Origin: Marinitenerispora sediminis
GTDB lineage: Bacteria > Actinomycetota > Actinomycetes > Streptosporangiales > Streptosporangiaceae
Reading direction: 5' to 3'
Assembly: GCF_003336425.1 (NCBI RefSeq)
Contig: NZ_QEIO01000042.1
Span: 1-38,979, forward strand
DNA: 38,979 nt
The notes under the pieces were generated by a model. The model made no database searches, was not told where the DNA came from, and saw only the letters and a list, made by a program, of their open reading frames with translations. Of the stretch, positions 38,176 to 38,979 are shown in pieces. How positions within the stretch are numbered: the stretch's first letter is position 1; every line of letters starts with the position of its first letter. Position numbers and translations under genes: made by a program.

Positions 38176-38979
38176 ATGAAGGAACCGAACCCCGGCGTAC
38201 GCGAACTGGTCGCGCACGCCCTCCTCCGAGCCACCGACCCGGAGAAGGACCGGACCCTGACCGCCGCACTGTCCGCACGCCTGGCCTCGGCCATGTTTCC
38301 CGGCGACCCGGTTCTCGAAGGGGCCGCCGCCCACGCCCGCCGCTTCCAGGGGACCACGCCGCCGCGGCTGCCCCCGCACGCCGAGGAGCACCGGGCCGCG
38401 AAAGTCGGCGAGCTCAGGAAGCTGCTCGCCGACGCGGACGATCCGGCCAGGATCGGCTTCACCGCCGCACGGCTCGCCCAACTCACCCTGTACGGCGACA
38501 CGGTCATGGACCGCGCCGCGTTCCACGCCGAGTACGTGCGCCGCTACGGCGCGGACGTGGCGCGGGAGGATCCCGCCACGATCAGGGGCGCCGCCGCCCA
38601 GGCACGCGCCCTCGCCCACCTCGCCCCCGGCAACGTCGACCTGCGCGAAGCCGCCGAGCACCTGCGCAGGGTGCGGGAGGCCATCGACTTCAGCCGGATC
38701 CGGGAGCGCGCCTCGGCGGCGGACGTGGAAGGCGTCCTCAACGCCCCCGGCCCAGGGGCCTCAGTGCTCCTGCGGAACGTGTACGGCGTAGTGCGCGACC
38801 TCTACCAGGCCGAGGCCCAGGGCCGGAGGGAGGACGCCGGGAAGGCGGCGGAGCGCCTGACCGGCCTGCTCAAGAGCGCGGCCGGCACGCCCCGGGCGAC
38901 AGGCGCTGCCGTCCCGGGCGCCCCGGTGCGGGCGGGGGAGCTGCGCCCGGGACGGCAGCGCCTGTCGCCCGGGGCGTGC
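38176..38979 (+). CDS. Unrecognised partial gene, running off the window
   Basis: An open frame of 268 codons with no stop before the end of the window. The start ATG is at 38176; AAGGA (38160-38164) is a weak ribosome binding site. An in-frame ATG at 38131 and GTG at 38125 are alternatives. The protein is mainly helical, with charged heptad-like stretches (AAKVGELRKLLADAD, REAAEHLRRVREAIDF). I see no signal peptide or known motif. Its last 36 codons lie in a perfect inverted repeat, so the end of the frame is doubtful. Confidence 0.6.
   Translation, partial: MKEPNPGVRELVAHALLRATDPEKDRTLTAALSARLASAMFPGDPVLEGAAAHARRFQGTTPPRLPPHAEEHRAAKVGELRKLLADADDPARIGFTAARLAQLTLYGDTVMDRAAFHAEYVRRYGADVAREDPATIRGAAAQARALAHLAPGNVDLREAAEHLRRVREAIDFSRIRERASAADVEGVLNAPGPGASVLLRNVYGVVRDLYQAEAQGRREDAGKAAERLTGLLKSAAGTPRATGAAVPGAPVRAGELRPGRQRLSPGAC
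38885..38979. repeat. Perfect 37-bp inverted repeat ending at the window boundary
   Basis: Arms 38885-38921 and 38943-38979 are exact reverse complements over 37 bp, with a 21-nt loop. The outermost paired base is the final base of the window. No mismatch is present. This is far longer than the hairpins elsewhere in the window. It could be a fold-back assembly artefact, a terminator-like hairpin inside the reading frame, or the edge of a larger palindrome. Confidence 0.95.

Noticed and set aside
38885-38979. Linear-replicon telomere
   Set aside because: One palindrome inside a reading frame, without the multiple palindromes or terminal-protein genes expected; a fold-back assembly end is a simpler account.

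Overview
The window is very GC-rich and carries the marks of an actinomycete: a predicted F420-dependent luciferase-like oxidoreductase, a DinB/TIGR03086 protein, a GlcP-like sugar permease, dense GC hairpins and many starts placed 6-8 nt behind a TAnnnT -10 box. Streptomycetaceae or Streptosporangiales (for example Nocardiopsidaceae) would fit, but the sequence alone does not fix the genus. It is truncated on both sides: it opens inside an SNF2 helicase gene and closes inside an open reading frame, exactly at the outer end of a perfect 37-bp inverted repeat.

Layout. 0-5.6 kb: SNF2 helicase plus SWIM zinc-finger protein (4-nt overlap), a 720-nt gap, then a GlxA-type DJ-1/AraC regulator overlapping a stand-alone DJ-1/PfpI enzyme. 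5.9-9.9 kb: an AbgT-family transporter and M20 carboxypeptidase operon, divergent from a two-module Lrp/AsnC regulator; this looks like an aminobenzoyl-glutamate or amidated amino acid uptake and cleavage unit. 10.2-14.7 kb: a methyltransferase that appears to lack its central motifs, a small membrane protein, a secreted I36-type inhibitor behind a repeated operator-like motif, a DHA2-type drug-efflux MFS pump behind a probable leader-peptide attenuator, and an intact methyltransferase. 15.2-22.6 kb: F420 oxidoreductase, TIGR03086 protein, sugar permease, aldo/keto reductase, Nudix hydrolase, and a ChrB-like regulator with an MFS exporter.

22.6-30.8 kb is the most eroded part: a Ser/Thr kinase catalytic-loop fragment, a decayed IS5-family transposase, and a GT2 glycosyltransferase broken by a TGA lie among intact genes (DUF6891-like protein, FAD monooxygenase, EamA transporter with an overlapping upstream ORF, amino-acid permease). 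30.7-33.9 kb is a cassette: TetR regulator divergent from SnoaL-like cyclase, short-chain dehydrogenase and patatin phospholipase, with a consensus promoter and operator between. 34-38 kb: an unknown protein, a DUF2306 membrane protein, and a DUF885-like metallopeptidase divergent from its likely TetR regulator with a perfect palindromic operator. The window closes with an unrecognised partial gene.

No tRNA, rRNA, CRISPR array or intact mobile element was seen. The most interesting regulatory signal is the predicted 10-codon leader peptide with an Arg-Ile-Arg-Arg segment, alternative helices and a masked ribosome binding site upstream of the efflux pump at 12.6 kb. All functional statements are inferences from motifs read by eye; no database search was run.
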